Shown here: positions 20,357-27,931 of the stretch, piece by piece | Numbering within the stretch: the stretch's first letter is position 1 | Layout: every line of letters begins with the position of its first letter | Assembly: GCA_026984775.1 (NCBI GenBank) | Contig: JALSRM010000043.1 | Span: 1-64,000 of the forward strand | Origin: Gammaproteobacteria bacterium | GTDB taxonomy: Bacteria; Pseudomonadota; Gammaproteobacteria; CAJXQU01 | Length of the DNA stretch: 64,000 bases | Direction of reading: 5' to 3' | Notes under the pieces: generated by a model | What the model saw: only the letters and a program-made list of their open reading frames with translations | Databases searched by the model: none | Told to the model about the DNA's origin: nothing | Position numbers and translations under genes: made by a program

Positions 20357-20419
20357 GAAAATATACAGTTTATCAAGCTATGAAAACTATAACTGTTTGA
20401 TTTTAAAGTGAGTATGATA

Positions 20420-20435
20420 TGGTACGCGGTATGCA
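20420..20435 (+). promoter_or_regulatory. Sigma-54 (-24/-12) promoter of the PEP-CTERM gene
   Basis: TGGTACGCGGTATGCA carries GG and GC at the exact -24/-12 spacing and matches the sigma-54 consensus TGGCACG-N4-TTGCA at all but two positions. Transcription would start near 20446, giving a leader of about 128 bases. A separated inverted repeat ACAGTT (20365-20370) ... AACTGT (20391-20396) lies upstream, where an enhancer-binding activator could sit. Sigma-54 with the PrsK/PrsR system is known to control PEP-CTERM genes in floc-forming bacteria. Confidence 0.65.
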
Positions 20436-20573
20436 GTGAATGTTTGTAGTACAGATTCGACAATCGGAAGCCATTTTTGAAAAGGAATTCAGTCTGTAGG
20501 GAGGAGTCCTGAAAAACGGTGAATCATTTTTTAGAACTTTACTGAATTTAATAACCTTTCAAGGTGGTGAAAT

Positions 20574-21248
20574 ATGAAACCTTATCACAAAGCTCTGGCA
20601 TTGGCTCTTTCACTGGGCGGAACAAATGCTGTCAATGCAACATCTTATTCTTTCCTTGATCCCTCTTTTGCATATGTTCCTGAAGGGACAACCTATTTGG
20701 GATCAGTCTCCTATAGTGGGCTCGACAGCCCAATCACGTCTGCAATTCTGACAATATTTTTATCAGATGATGAAAGCAGTAGTTTTCCGGGTTTTGTGGA
20801 TATTCCCACAGAAAATGCAGAGCTTGCTTTTGTAACAGGCAATGCGAGTGATGTTTCGCCAGGTCTTATAGCTGAAGTCGATGGCAATAGTGTGTTATTC
20901 AGTGGCTTACCTGTTGATGATAATGGCGCATTATCTGGCCCACCCCCCATCGCAACTCCGCCTCTTGGCACGGTCGGATCCTATTTTAACTTTGATGTAA
21001 CGTCATTGCTTAACCCTGGTATAACCTCAGGCACAGTCAGTTTCGATTTGGTTGCACAGGATTTAATTGCAAGCTTTCCCCCACTCCTTGGAGGAGGCCC
21101 CTATATTGAGGATTTCAACTACGAAGGCGCAGAGCTCGCAATCGAGACATCGGCGGTACCTTTGCCGGCCGCGGTGTGGTTCATGGCAAGTGGTCTGATT
21201 GCACTGTTCGGCTTTACCGGGCGCAAAAGTGTGGATCCCTTGAGCTGA
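20574..21248 (+). CDS. VPLPA-type PEP-CTERM sorting-domain protein
   Basis: A 224-residue exported surface protein. The signal peptide (about 1-23) is followed by a low-complexity, proline-, serine- and aspartate-rich region with no cysteines. The C-terminal sorting signal starts at about residue 195: VPLPAAVWFMASGLIALFG, then basic RK. This is the VPLPA variant of PEP-CTERM, processed by a membrane exosortase, so exosortase genes are expected elsewhere in the genome. The family is linked to exopolysaccharide and floc or biofilm formation. AAGGTGG precedes the ATG. The central domain is not one I recognise. It is monocistronic, between a sigma-54 promoter and a terminator. Confidence 0.85.
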   Translation: MKPYHKALALALSLGGTNAVNATSYSFLDPSFAYVPEGTTYLGSVSYSGLDSPITSAILTIFLSDDESSSFPGFVDIPTENAELAFVTGNASDVSPGLIAEVDGNSVLFSGLPVDDNGALSGPPPIATPPLGTVGSYFNFDVTSLLNPGITSGTVSFDLVAQDLIASFPPLLGGGPYIEDFNYEGAELAIETSAVPLPAAVWFMASGLIALFGFTGRKSVDPLS

Positions 21249-21284
21249 GGATCACACAAGCCTGTTACTCTAGGTAACACAGTG

Positions 21285-21315
21285 AAAGCCCCAGCAGAAC
21301 GCTGGGGCTTTTTTT
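21285..21315 (+). terminator. Rho-independent terminator after PEP-CTERM gene
   Basis: An 11-bp perfect stem, AAAGCCCCAGC / GCTGGGGCTTT, with loop AGAAC, runs into a T tract. A small GTTAC...GTAAC hairpin (21264-21278) precedes it. Confidence 0.93.
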
Positions 21316-21346
21316 GTACCGATTTTTTCAATACGAGCACTTCCTC

Positions 21347-21361
21347 CCCGCTGACGGCGGG
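21347..21361. repeat. Short GC-rich dyad before rnpB
   Basis: CCCGC-TGACG-GCGGG, a 5-bp stem in the flank TTCCTCCCCGC..., resembles REP elements or IS200/IS605 terminal hairpins. No transposase is nearby and only one copy was noticed. Confidence 0.3.
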
Positions 21362-21407
21362 TGCGTTGATTCCGTTTTGTTCCGTTCTGTTTTAAAATTA
21401 CCTTCAG

Positions 21408-21776
21408 AGAGTTGGCCAGACAGTCGCTGTGTGTTTTTCGCATGCAGAGGAAAGTCCGGGCTCCACAGGGCAGGGTGCCAGGTAACACCTGGGAGGCGTG
21501 AGCCTACGGAAAGTGCCACAGAAAACAAACCGCCTCTGGTTCGCCAGTGGTAAGGGTGAAAAGGTGCGGTAAGAGCGCACCGCGCAATGGGTAACCGTTG
21601 TGGCAGGGTAAACCCCACCCGGAGCAAGACCAAATAGGGGAACGCGCCGTCTATAGGCGGCACGTGTGGCCCGCATGAGTTCCCGGGTAGGTTGCTTGAG
21701 GTGTACGGTGACGTACATCCCAGATGAATGACTGTCACACCTTTGGGTGACAGAACCCGGCTTATCGGCCAACTCT
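21408..21776 (+). ncRNA. rnpB: RNase P RNA (class A)
   Basis: The catalytic RNA of RNase P, which removes 5' leaders from tRNA precursors. The conserved core is unmistakable: AGGAAAGTCCGGGCTCC near 21449, GGGTGCCAGGTAAC near 21474, GGTAAGAGCGCACCGCG near 21568, and GACAGAACCCGGCTTATCGG at the 3' end. Helix P1 is formed by AGAGTTGGCC (21408-21417) pairing with GGCCAACTCT (21767-21776), which fixes both ends. T-rich sequence follows as the probable terminator. A TAAAAT at 21393-21398 is placed well for a -10; the -35 is not clear. Its position between rsmI and mraZ is usual for gammaproteobacteria. Confidence 0.97.
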
Positions 21777-21787
21777 TTTTCCTTTCT

Positions 21788-22660
21788 TTAGTACAGTTTC
21801 CGGATTCGCATGAAGCTGGCGAACTTCGGAATCCCTTTTCGTGTTAATCCAAAATACTTGTAGGTGATCTGAGATCCAATAGGTGGTGGGTTTTTGCGAT
21901 CTTTGTCTTTGAACCCTGTTCCGATCTTGAATCGTTTCCCGTCAGGCATTTCTACCAGTATTGCTCCTAGCATTCCTTTATATTTGCCCTTTCCGGGTAA
22001 GTGGGCAATCACAACTGCCTCTGCATCAAACCAGGCCTTAACCTTCAGAAGATCAGCCGTACGACCTGCACGGTACAGTGCATCACCTCGATGAAGCATC
22101 AGTCCTTCTCCACCCAATTTAAGCACGCGTTTCAATTCGGCTTCCAGTTCATCCTGGTTTTTGAGGCGATATTGCTTGATCAGTCTGAGATGAGGATTGG
22201 GGTGATCCTTTAGTATCTGCTGCAACTCATAGAGTCGTTTGGTGAAGGGTTGATGGGGGGTTGGAAGATCAAAGATCATGTATTTGACCCGTTTCCATTC
22301 AGAATCTACAGGTTTGTCTTTTGTGACGGTACTGACCAGTTGTTCGAATGAAGATCGGTTGATCCAGAGTTCACCATCTAGAGGTTGATCAGGAAAGCCT
22401 TTTGTAAACCAGTCTGGTGCGTGATAAAGATTTCCCTGTCGGGAGATCAGTCTTTTTCCATCCCAATACGCACGAACACCATCAAGTTTTTCACTGACCC
22501 AGTAATTCTCGAGATTTTCACTCTTTTGATAGATCTTGGCGAGAGCGAGAGGTGGAACGGGAGCGGCATTGAGGATCTGCAGAGGGGGGAAGGTAATTGA
22601 AACAACAACTGTAATTGCCAGAAAAAAGCCAGCCTTTTGCCAGAAAGTATCCTTTTTCAT
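21788..22660 (-). CDS. Predicted periplasmic ATP-dependent DNA ligase (LigE type)
   Basis: A 290-residue minimal ATP-dependent DNA ligase. The N-terminus has a membrane/signal segment at about 8-32 ending in NAAP, which predicts export. Motif I is SEKLDGVRAYWDG with the adenylated lysine at 58; the motif IV region is GGEGLMLHRG and motif V LLKVKAW. An OB-fold domain follows, ending with the TYKYFGLTRKGIPKF-like C-terminus. LigE ligases are nicked-DNA joining enzymes of Proteobacteria, suggested to act on incoming or extracellular DNA in the periplasm. The ATG at 22660 is preferred because GGAAG lies upstream. It converges on rnpB with only 11 bases between. Confidence 0.9.
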   Translation of the reverse strand: MKKDTFWQKAGFFLAITVVVSITFPPLQILNAAPVPPLALAKIYQKSENLENYWVSEKLDGVRAYWDGKRLISRQGNLYHAPDWFTKGFPDQPLDGELWINRSSFEQLVSTVTKDKPVDSEWKRVKYMIFDLPTPHQPFTKRLYELQQILKDHPNPHLRLIKQYRLKNQDELEAELKRVLKLGGEGLMLHRGDALYRAGRTADLLKVKAWFDAEAVVIAHLPGKGKYKGMLGAILVEMPDGKRFKIGTGFKDKDRKNPPPIGSQITYKYFGLTRKGIPKFASFMRIRKLY

Positions 22661-22898
22661 TAATTTGTCTTCCATAAATAGCTTTCATGGTATTTAAATG
22701 CTTTTGGGCAGGGAAAGCGACTAAAAAAGGCCATTTGTAACATTTTATGTCGCTGAAAAATGTCTATTGTCAGAAACTACTTTAATTACGATGACTAAAC
22801 AAATGATAGTAAAAAAGGAATTTTCAGAACAGGTTCCAGGTCTCTCAATATTTGCCTAAGTGTTTGTTGCAAAAGCAGGAATTCAAGTCTTTACCACC

Positions 22899-22927
22899 TT
22901 GACATAAGGGATCTGATATACCATAGT
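22899..22927 (+). promoter_or_regulatory. Promoter of the dcw (mraZ) cluster
   Basis: A consensus TTGACA (22899-22904) is followed 17 bases later by CATAGT (22922-22927), matching the -10 in 4 of 6. Transcription would begin near 22934, about 76 bases before mraZ. The rest of the 349-base gap from 22661 to 23009 is A+T rich; apart from this promoter and the adjacent repeats I see no gene in it. Confidence 0.65.
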
Positions 22928-22937
22928 TCACCTAATG

Positions 22938-22975
22938 GTGGGAGATTGTGGATCATAGTGGATCATATGTGGATC
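22938..22975 (+). promoter_or_regulatory. MraZ-binding repeats (MraZ boxes)
   Basis: Four direct repeats start at 22938 (GTGGG), 22948, 22958 and 22969 (GTGGA each), spaced 10, 10 and 11 bases. MraZ is known to bind repeated TGGGN/GTGG[GA] units spaced one helical turn apart next to its own promoter and to repress the dcw operon. Three of the repeats read GTGGATC and so include a GATC site. They lie just after the predicted transcription start, fit for repression. Confidence 0.8.
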
Positions 22976-23009
22976 TCCTGAACGAGAATAACAGCTGCAC
23001 GGGGAGCCC

Positions 23010-23468
23010 ATGTTTAGTGGTAACAGCACATTGAGTCTGGACGAGAAAGGAAGGTTGGCAATACCTAGCCGCTACCGCACTCGGCTGAATGAAATGTGCG
23101 ATGGTCATATGATCCAGACCATCAGCCCACTTGACCGCTGTGTCTGGATATATCCCCAGACCGAATGGGAAATCATCGATGCAAAGTTACGCCAGCTGTC
23201 GGATTTTGATAAACAAAGCCGACGCACTAAACAGATGATGTTGGGATATGCAGAGGAATGCAGACTTGATTCTCATGGTCGTATCCGCGTCCCCGCCAGT
23301 TTGAAAGAGTACGCAGGGCTTGAGAAGCAGGCGGTCATATTGGGGCAGGGTAATAAATTTGAGTTATGGGATGAATCGGCCTGGAATACACAGCATGACG
23401 AATGGCTAAAGAGTCTGGCTGAGGGTGTAGGCGACCCATCGGAACCTTTGCAACAGTTGTCCCTCTGA
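23010..23468 (+). CDS. mraZ: Transcriptional regulator MraZ
   Basis: A 152-residue protein with two SpoVT/AbrB-like domains. The N-terminal NSTLSLDEKGRLAIPSRYR and the second-half ECRLDSHGRIRVPASLKEYA carry the repeated DxxGRxxxP motif. MraZ forms ring-shaped oligomers, binds the repeats before its own gene and controls the division and cell-wall cluster. GGGGAG lies before the start. The stop overlaps rsmH. Confidence 0.97.
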   Translation: MFSGNSTLSLDEKGRLAIPSRYRTRLNEMCDGHMIQTISPLDRCVWIYPQTEWEIIDAKLRQLSDFDKQSRRTKQMMLGYAEECRLDSHGRIRVPASLKEYAGLEKQAVILGQGNKFELWDESAWNTQHDEWLKSLAEGVGDPSEPLQQLSL

Positions 23469-24427
23469 TGGTGGTGGTCAAGAATGGACAGCAACACAAA
23501 CCGGTTTTATTGGCAGAAGTGTTGGAAGCACTCTCGATCATTGAAAACGGTATTTATATTGATTGCACTTTTGGGCGGGGAGGTCACACAAGGGCGATGT
23601 TAGAACAACTTGGAGATCAGGGAAGATTGATCGCGATTGATCGTGATCCCGAAGCAATCCGGACAGCCAGGGTTCTCGAATCAGAGGACAAACGATTCTC
23701 AATTGAACAGGGTCCATTTTCGATACTCAAAGAGGTCGCGGATCGTCATGGAGTGACTGGACAGGTCAATGGAATACTGTTCGATCTGGGCGTTTCCTCT
23801 CCACAGATCGATGAGGCAGAACGGGGGTTCAGTTTCATGCGGGAAGGGCCACTGGATATGCGCATGGACCCCGATCAGGGAATCAGTGCCGCAGAGTGGT
23901 TGGCGAGCGCTGGTGAACGCGAGATGGTCGAAGTTTTCAGCAAATATGGTGAGGAACGCTATGCAAAGAGGATCGCAAGAGCCATTACTGAAACACGTGA
24001 GGAAAGCCCGATTGAAACAACCACGCAACTGGCTCGTCTTGTCATAGAAGTGATACCAGGACAAAACAAACCAGGTCAGAAAACGATCCATCCCGCCACA
24101 AAAGTCTTTCAGGCAATCAGGATCTTCATCAATAGAGAGCTCGACGAAATAAGAGAGGCTCTTGATCAAGCACTTGAAGTTTTGTCTCCAGGTGGACGTC
24201 TGGCGGTGATCAGTTTTCATTCGTTGGAAGATCGCATCGTAAAACGTTTCATGAAAAAGGCTGCTAGTGGTGACCCGTTTCCGGCCAACCTTCCAGTGCC
24301 GGTATCGATGCTTGAACCAAAACTGAAAGTTATCGGCAAAATGATTCGTGCCAGCGAGGAGGAGATTGCAGTAAACCCTCGGGCGAGGAGTGCAGTTCTG
24401 AGAGTTGCTGAGAGGGTGGCCGCATGA
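23468..24427 (+). CDS. rsmH: 16S rRNA (cytosine-1402-N4)-methyltransferase
   Basis: RsmH (MraW) methylates N4 of C1402 in 16S rRNA, the same nucleotide modified by RsmI, whose gene lies 5 kb upstream. It has 319 residues. The N-terminal HKPVLLAEVLEAL, the SAM-binding CTFGRGGHTRAML, FDLGVSSPQID and ISFHSLEDRIVKRFM are all present. The ATG overlaps the mraZ stop by one base. Confidence 0.97.
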   Translation: MVVVKNGQQHKPVLLAEVLEALSIIENGIYIDCTFGRGGHTRAMLEQLGDQGRLIAIDRDPEAIRTARVLESEDKRFSIEQGPFSILKEVADRHGVTGQVNGILFDLGVSSPQIDEAERGFSFMREGPLDMRMDPDQGISAAEWLASAGEREMVEVFSKYGEERYAKRIARAITETREESPIETTTQLARLVIEVIPGQNKPGQKTIHPATKVFQAIRIFINRELDEIREALDQALEVLSPGGRLAVISFHSLEDRIVKRFMKKAASGDPFPANLPVPVSMLEPKLKVIGKMIRASEEEIAVNPRARSAVLRVAERVAA

Positions 24428-24687
24428 GAATTTTGCTTCTTTTTTCTCTCGGTTTGCTGACAATTTGGTCTGCGATCAGCGTAGTGGGAGCAAGGCATGA
24501 GAGCCGTAAGTTGTTTGTCGAACTTCAACGTATAGAGAAACAGCGAGATCAAATGTTGGAAGGCTGGGGGCGTCTGCAACTGGAACAGGCAACCTGGGGT
24601 ACGTACAGCCGAATTGAGGAAGTCGCCCGTGAAAAACTGAAGATGAAGCTCCCGCCGACAGAAGAGATAAAACTGGTGACCAAATAA
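24424..24687 (+). CDS. ftsL: Cell division protein FtsL
   Basis: An 87-residue bitopic inner-membrane protein. One N-terminal helix at about 3-22 leads into a periplasmic coiled coil (about 27-65) ending RIEEVAREKLKMKLP, a typical FtsL tail. It joins FtsB and FtsQ in the divisome to activate FtsWI. Identification rests on size, topology and its place between rsmH and ftsI. The start overlaps rsmH (ATGA) and the stop overlaps ftsI. Confidence 0.92.
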   Translation: MRILLLFSLGLLTIWSAISVVGARHESRKLFVELQRIEKQRDQMLEGWGRLQLEQATWGTYSRIEEVAREKLKMKLPPTEEIKLVTK

Positions 24688-26411
24688 TGGCTGCAAAGAT
24701 TGCACAATCATATAAACAATACAGGGGCAGACGCTGGTTTGTACTTTGTCTGTTCATGGCTGCTGCGGTTGGGCTCTCCTTCCGGGTCATCCAGTTACAG
24801 TTGCTGGACAAGGAGTTTTTGCAAAATCGTGGAAATGCCCGTTATTTGCGCACAGTCTCGATTCCTGCCCATCGCGGTGTGATTCAGGATCGCAACGGCG
24901 AACCACTGGCCATCAGCACCCCCATCAGCACTATTGCCGGTAACCCCAAAAAAATGTTGCAAGACAAGTCGCGTTGGAATGAATTGGCAAAGGTTCTCAA
25001 TATTCCGCTTGCTAACCTGGAGGATAGGGTCAAACGTCGAGCCGATCGAGAGTTCATCTATTTGAAACGTCAGGTCTCACCATCGGTTGCAGAAAAGGTG
25101 CAGGCGTTACAAATCAGCGGTGTGTTTGAACAGAAAGAATATCGAAGGTTTTATCCTGCTGCAGATGTCGCGGCACATGTCGTTGGTTTCACCAACATTG
25201 ACGATCGAGGTCAGGAAGGGATGGAGTTGGCCTATGATGCCTTGTTGCGGGGTAAGCCTGGTGCAAAACGTGTCATTCGTGATCTGCACGGAAACATCAT
25301 TGAAAATGTGGAAAGTGTCAAAACCGTCGAGCCGGGCAAGGATCTCACGCTCAGCATTGACAAACGTATCCAGTATCTTGCTTACCGTGAACTGACGGCT
25401 GCCGTTCTTGGGCATAAGGCGAAGAGTGGCTCGATTGTGGTGATCGATGCTCATACCGGTGAAGTGCTGGCAATGGTCAATCAGCCATCTTATAACCCGA
25501 ACAACCGGTTCGAACTTAAAGGTGAAAACTACCGCAACCGTGCAGTGACCGACGTATTTGAACCAGGATCGACGATCAAACCCTTTACCGTGGGCGCTGC
25601 GCTGGAAGCAGGTCTGGTGAAACCGGACACGCCGATCGATACACGGCCCGGTTATTATCGAATAGGTCAGAATATCGTCAGGGACATTCATAACTATGGT
25701 CTGATCGATGTGGCAACGGTGATTAGAAAGTCCAGCAACGTGGGCGTTTCAAAGATTGCCTTGATGATAGAACCGGAAATGTTGTGGAGAACCTTCAACC
25801 GAATAGGGCTTGGTACGGTCAGCGGTGTAGGTTTCCCCGGAGAGGTTGCAGGCCGCTTGCGGGACTACACCCACTGGCGAAAATTCGAGCAGGCCACGAT
25901 GTCTTTTGGTTATGGAATGTCGGTAACAACTCTGCAACTGGCGCAGGCCTATACCGTATTTGCCAACGATGGTGTGATGATCACTCCGAGCCTTCTCAAG
26001 ATCTCCGAACCGCAAGATACGGTACGGGTCTTTAGCAGCAAGATAGCACGACAAGTCCTGAAGATGATGGAAGGTGTTGTTGAAAACGGGACGGCCAGAC
26101 AAGCAAAGATTCCTGGCTATCGTGTCGCCGGAAAGACCGGAACCGCACATAAATCCTCTGCTGGCGGGTATGCCGAAGACCGCTACCAGTCCGTCTTTGC
26201 CGGAATAGTCCCGGCGAGCAACCCGAGGCTGGTGGCCGTAGTCATGATAAACGAACCGACACAGGGAGAATATTACGGTGGACAGGTTGCCGCACCTGCT
26301 TTTGCCCGCCTCATGGGTGAAACACTTCGTCTGCTGAACATTCCTCCGGACGACCTTCCCGCGTTACAAAAGCAGGCCAGTAAACAACTGATGGCGGGGA
26401 GGCAACCTTGA
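24687..26411 (+). CDS. ftsI: Septal peptidoglycan transpeptidase FtsI (PBP3)
   Basis: A 574-residue class B penicillin-binding protein that cross-links septal peptidoglycan. It has an N-terminal membrane helix at about 18-37, a pedestal domain, and a transpeptidase domain with the active-site Ser295 and Lys298 in EPGSTIKPF, the SSN triad at 349-351 and KTGT at 483-486. All three catalytic motifs are intact. It works with FtsW encoded downstream. Confidence 0.97.
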   Translation: MAAKIAQSYKQYRGRRWFVLCLFMAAAVGLSFRVIQLQLLDKEFLQNRGNARYLRTVSIPAHRGVIQDRNGEPLAISTPISTIAGNPKKMLQDKSRWNELAKVLNIPLANLEDRVKRRADREFIYLKRQVSPSVAEKVQALQISGVFEQKEYRRFYPAADVAAHVVGFTNIDDRGQEGMELAYDALLRGKPGAKRVIRDLHGNIIENVESVKTVEPGKDLTLSIDKRIQYLAYRELTAAVLGHKAKSGSIVVIDAHTGEVLAMVNQPSYNPNNRFELKGENYRNRAVTDVFEPGSTIKPFTVGAALEAGLVKPDTPIDTRPGYYRIGQNIVRDIHNYGLIDVATVIRKSSNVGVSKIALMIEPEMLWRTFNRIGLGTVSGVGFPGEVAGRLRDYTHWRKFEQATMSFGYGMSVTTLQLAQAYTVFANDGVMITPSLLKISEPQDTVRVFSSKIARQVLKMMEGVVENGTARQAKIPGYRVAGKTGTAHKSSAGGYAEDRYQSVFAGIVPASNPRLVAVVMINEPTQGEYYGGQVAAPAFARLMGETLRLLNIPPDDLPALQKQASKQLMAGRQP

Positions 26412-26413
26412 TT

Positions 26414-27931
26414 ATGACCGCAATGAATCAGGGTGGTATCCATCTCAGCGAACTGCTGGACGGTTTCGCATTGGTTAAACCGGAGCAAGATACCCAGATT
26501 CTTGGCCTGGAACTGGATAGCCGGAAGGTACAGCAGGGTGACTGTTTTATCGCTATTGCCGGCACCTCGACACACGGAATCGATTTTATCCCTGAGGCCA
26601 TGGCAAAAGGTGCCGTTGCCGTTCTTGTTGACAGTGAAGATGCCCATCTGATCGAGGAAGATCGGAGGAATGTCATCTTCATCGATCAGCTCAATAGAAA
26701 AACAGGAGAAATTGCTCATCGCTATTTTAGTGAACCGACCAATCTGATGAAAATGTTTGCCGTTACAGGTACTAACGGCAAGACATCGGTCAGTTATTTC
26801 GTGGCCCAGGCGCTTGATAGCCTAAATGGCAGAGGTACTTGTGGTGTCATTGGAACGCTGGGTAGCGGATTGTTTGGAGAGTTCGTTTCCAGCAACATGA
26901 CTACGCCGGATCCCATCGAAATCCATCGGACGCTGGCGCAGCTGCACGATCAGGGGGCGAAGTCCTGTGTCATCGAAGCATCCTCACATGGATTGTCACA
27001 GCATCGCCTTTCCGGTGTGGATTTTGATGTTGCCGTTTTTACTAACCTGACCCGCGATCATCTCGATTACCACGGCAGTATGGCAGCCTATGGCAAAGCC
27101 AAACTACAGCTGTTCGAATCACCTGATCTACAGGCAGCGGTGATTAATCTGGATGATCCCTTTGCAGAGAAGATTATCAATACCCTGCCGAATGAGGTTC
27201 ACGTTATCGGCTACACCCTCGATCTGGAAAACCGGATATCGGAGATCCCTGTCATTCTTTGTACGGGACTGGATGTATCCGCCAGTGGTCTGATTATGGA
27301 AATCGAGACAGAGGGATGTTCCAGTTTTCTTAAAACCAATTTGCTGGGTCGCTTCAATGCCAGCAATATCCTTGCGACCTTGGGTGCACTGATGGCCTGT
27401 GGGATCGATTTCCAGAATGCTATAAAGGCACTTTCAGCAGTAAGAGGTGTTCCAGGTCGGATGGAAGCATTTACCCAACAAGGAAGCCCCTGCACAGTGG
27501 TGGATTATGCCCATACGCCGGATGGTCTGATCAAGGCGCTAGAAACCTTGCGTGAAATTTGTGCTGGCCAGTTGTGGTGTGTATTTGGTTGTGGGGGTGA
27601 TCGGGATAAGGGGAAACGTGCTCTCATGGGTGAAGTGGCTGAACGCCTTTCTGACCAGATTATCATTACCAATGATAATCCCCGATCGGAAGATCCGAAT
27701 GTCATTGCCAGCGGGATTCAGTCGGGTATGAAAGAAGCCGACAGGGTACAGGTGATTCTTGATCGCAAACAGGCGATCGAAACGGCCATTCGATCTGCGC
27801 AACCGGAAGATATTGTATTGATTGCAGGGAAAGGCCATGAAAACTGGCAAGAGATCGATGGGCATAGGTTTCCTTTCAACGATCGCAATATCGTGTTGAA
27901 ACAGCTCAGTAAGAGAGGCCAGAATGATTAG
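26414..27931 (+). CDS. murE: UDP-MurNAc-L-Ala-D-Glu--meso-DAP ligase
   Basis: A 505-residue Mur ligase adding meso-diaminopimelate to UDP-MurNAc-dipeptide. The ATP loop is TGTNGKTSVSYF and the carbamylated-lysine region precedes VFTNLTRDHLDYHGS. The DAP specificity motif DNPR (TNDNPRSEDP) is present, indicating a DAP-type wall. I chose the ATG at 26414 with GGGGAGG 10 bases upstream; a TTG at 26408 is in frame. It overlaps murF by 8 bases. Confidence 0.96.
   Translation: MTAMNQGGIHLSELLDGFALVKPEQDTQILGLELDSRKVQQGDCFIAIAGTSTHGIDFIPEAMAKGAVAVLVDSEDAHLIEEDRRNVIFIDQLNRKTGEIAHRYFSEPTNLMKMFAVTGTNGKTSVSYFVAQALDSLNGRGTCGVIGTLGSGLFGEFVSSNMTTPDPIEIHRTLAQLHDQGAKSCVIEASSHGLSQHRLSGVDFDVAVFTNLTRDHLDYHGSMAAYGKAKLQLFESPDLQAAVINLDDPFAEKIINTLPNEVHVIGYTLDLENRISEIPVILCTGLDVSASGLIMEIETEGCSSFLKTNLLGRFNASNILATLGALMACGIDFQNAIKALSAVRGVPGRMEAFTQQGSPCTVVDYAHTPDGLIKALETLREICAGQLWCVFGCGGDRDKGKRALMGEVAERLSDQIIITNDNPRSEDPNVIASGIQSGMKEADRVQVILDRKQAIETAIRSAQPEDIVLIAGKGHENWQEIDGHRFPFNDRNIVLKQLSKRGQND

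Noticed and set aside
21328-21772. Two minus-strand open frames inside the rnpB region
   Set aside because: They are antisense to RNase P RNA, which explains the sequence conservation there.
23699-24463. Minus-strand open frame (254 codons) opposite rsmH
   Set aside because: Antisense shadow of rsmH; no recognisable domain.
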